Assembly (NCBI GenBank): GCA_903824155.1
Contig: CAIJVL010000002.1
Span: 1-6,688 of the forward strand
Direction: 5' to 3'
DNA length: 6,688 nucleotides
DNA from: Candidatus Adlerbacteria bacterium
GTDB lineage: Bacteria > Patescibacteriota > Minisyncoccia > Phycocordibacterales > SBAW01
Of the stretch, positions 5,996-6,688 are shown in pieces (within the stretch, counting starts at the first letter, position 1; every line of letters starts with the position of its first letter). A program made the position numbers and the translations under genes. Under the pieces are notes generated by a model. It saw only the letters and a list, made by a program, of their open reading frames with translations. It did no database searches and was not told the DNA's origin.

Positions 5996-6688
5996 ATGAT
6001 GGTCCGTTTTCTCTCTGCAGTCGGGCGAGAAGTCCGCGGGATGCATGAAGCCGCTTATCTTTTAGCAGGCTTCGCGCTTCTCTCGCAGATTCTCGCCCTT
6101 TTGCGTGACCGGATACTGGCCGCGCAGTTTGGCGCGGGGCATACGCTCGACTTGTACTACGCCGCATTTCGCATCCCGGACTTTTTGTTTGCCACGGTAG
6201 CGTCGCTCCTTTCGCTCTACGCTTTGCTTCCGGTGCTCTCGCGCCTTGAGCAAAAAGATCCAAACTATCTGGTAGCTTTTTTGCGCGACATGCTCTGGGT
6301 TTTCTTTGCAGGCATGGGAGTCATTGCCGGCGTCCTGTTCTTTTTTGTGCCTACACTGGTTGACCTTATTGCGCCGGGCTTTATACATGATCCGGCTTCG
6401 CACGCGCAGCTTATTTTGCTTATCCGCATATTGCTTTTGCAGCCTATATTTTTAGGCGCATCCAACACGCTTGCGGCGCTTACCCAACTGCGGCACCGCT
6501 TTGTGCTTTATTCGATTTCGCCGCTTTTGTATAACCTCGGCATTATTTTTGGCGTGGTATTTTTGTATCCGCGCATAGGCATTGCAGGCTTGGGACTTGG
6601 CGTGGTACTCGGAGCCTTTATGCACATGGCTCTGCAAATGCCTTTTTTCTTTTCAGAAAAAAGTACCGTGAAATTGCCGTTTAAAGAA
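5996..6688 (+). CDS. murJ: MurJ/MviN lipid II flippase (3' partial)
   Basis: An open frame of 231 codons runs without a stop to the window end; complete MurJ proteins are about 500-550 residues, so less than half is present. MurJ (MOP superfamily) flips the peptidoglycan precursor lipid II across the cytoplasmic membrane. Recognisable parts are S30-Q-I-L-A-L-L-R37-D38, F45-G-A-G48 with D52, F58-R-I-P-D62, L124-I-A-P-G-F129, a GASNTLAALTQLRHRF segment, and YNLGIIFGVVFLYPRIGIAG. Hydrophobic helices alternate as expected. Aligned from memory with E. coli MurJ, R24 and D39 are kept (R37, D52), but R18 and R52 correspond to Q31 and F65. The start could be the ATG at 5996 or 5999. A later ATG at 6041 (residue 16) would remove N-terminal sequence that fits relatives. 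It follows the ligase/TPR gene by 14 nt, pointing to a shared envelope-glycan unit. Confidence 0.93.
   Translation, partial: MMVRFLSAVGREVRGMHEAAYLLAGFALLSQILALLRDRILAAQFGAGHTLDLYYAAFRIPDFLFATVASLLSLYALLPVLSRLEQKDPNYLVAFLRDMLWVFFAGMGVIAGVLFFFVPTLVDLIAPGFIHDPASHAQLILLIRILLLQPIFLGASNTLAALTQLRHRFVLYSISPLLYNLGIIFGVVFLYPRIGIAGLGLGVVLGAFMHMALQMPFFFSEKSTVKLPFKE

Noticed and set aside
5973..6403. Open frames on the - strand across the start of murJ
   Set aside because: They are mirror frames of the strongly recognisable MurJ coding sequence on the + strand.
1..6688. CRISPR array, tRNA, insertion sequence or defence system
   Set aside because: No short spaced repeats, tRNA cloverleaf, transposase or terminal inverted repeats were seen; the only repeat of size is the coding FN3 pair.

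Overview
The window looks like a chromosomal segment of a candidate phyla radiation (Patescibacteria) bacterium, most likely Parcubacteria of the Kaiserbacteria/Adlerbacteria kind. This is inferred from the gene set (stand-alone SWIB protein, DUF1761 protein, membrane-anchored DUF192 protein, polymerase-ligase with a TPR tail beside murJ), the scarcity of Shine-Dalgarno sequences, and promoter -10 boxes placed right at start codons. No marker gene fixes the lineage. The standard code fits: the complete genes end in TAA or TAG and none needs TGA read as an amino acid. All genes are on the + strand.

Layout. (1) 1-1768: the 3' part of a large exported surface protein: a parallel beta-helix, two near-identical fibronectin type III (FN3) modules, a glycine hinge and a C-terminal beta-sandwich-like domain. 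(2) 1769-1931: an AT-rich intergenic region with a weak hairpin, possible promoter boxes and a small palindrome. (3) 1932-2226: a small SWIB-domain protein closed by a good intrinsic terminator. (4) 2246-3144: a DUF1761 membrane protein overlapping by 10 nt a membrane-anchored DUF192 protein. (5) 3171-3523: the RNase P RNA gene (rnpB) with its own terminator. (6) 3524-3641: an intergenic region with a candidate promoter and a leader holding inverted repeats. (7) 3642-5981: an O-antigen ligase/Wzy-like polytopic membrane protein with a C-terminal TPR region. (8) 5996-6688: the first 231 codons of murJ (lipid II flippase), which runs off the end of the window.

How the genes fit together. The last two genes form a likely cell-envelope unit: MurJ flips lipid-linked precursors, and the Wzy/WaaL-like protein probably polymerises or transfers a lipid-linked glycan outside the membrane. 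The first gene supplies an exported, probably glycan-interacting surface protein. RNase P RNA and the SWIB protein are housekeeping or chromatin-type genes lying between them. I did not find a mobile element, CRISPR array, tRNA or defence system. The most notable signals are two -10 boxes exactly 6 nt before a start codon (leaderless transcription), an altered GGU (tRNA CCA-binding) element in RNase P RNA, and a MurJ that lacks two arginines known to be essential in E. coli.
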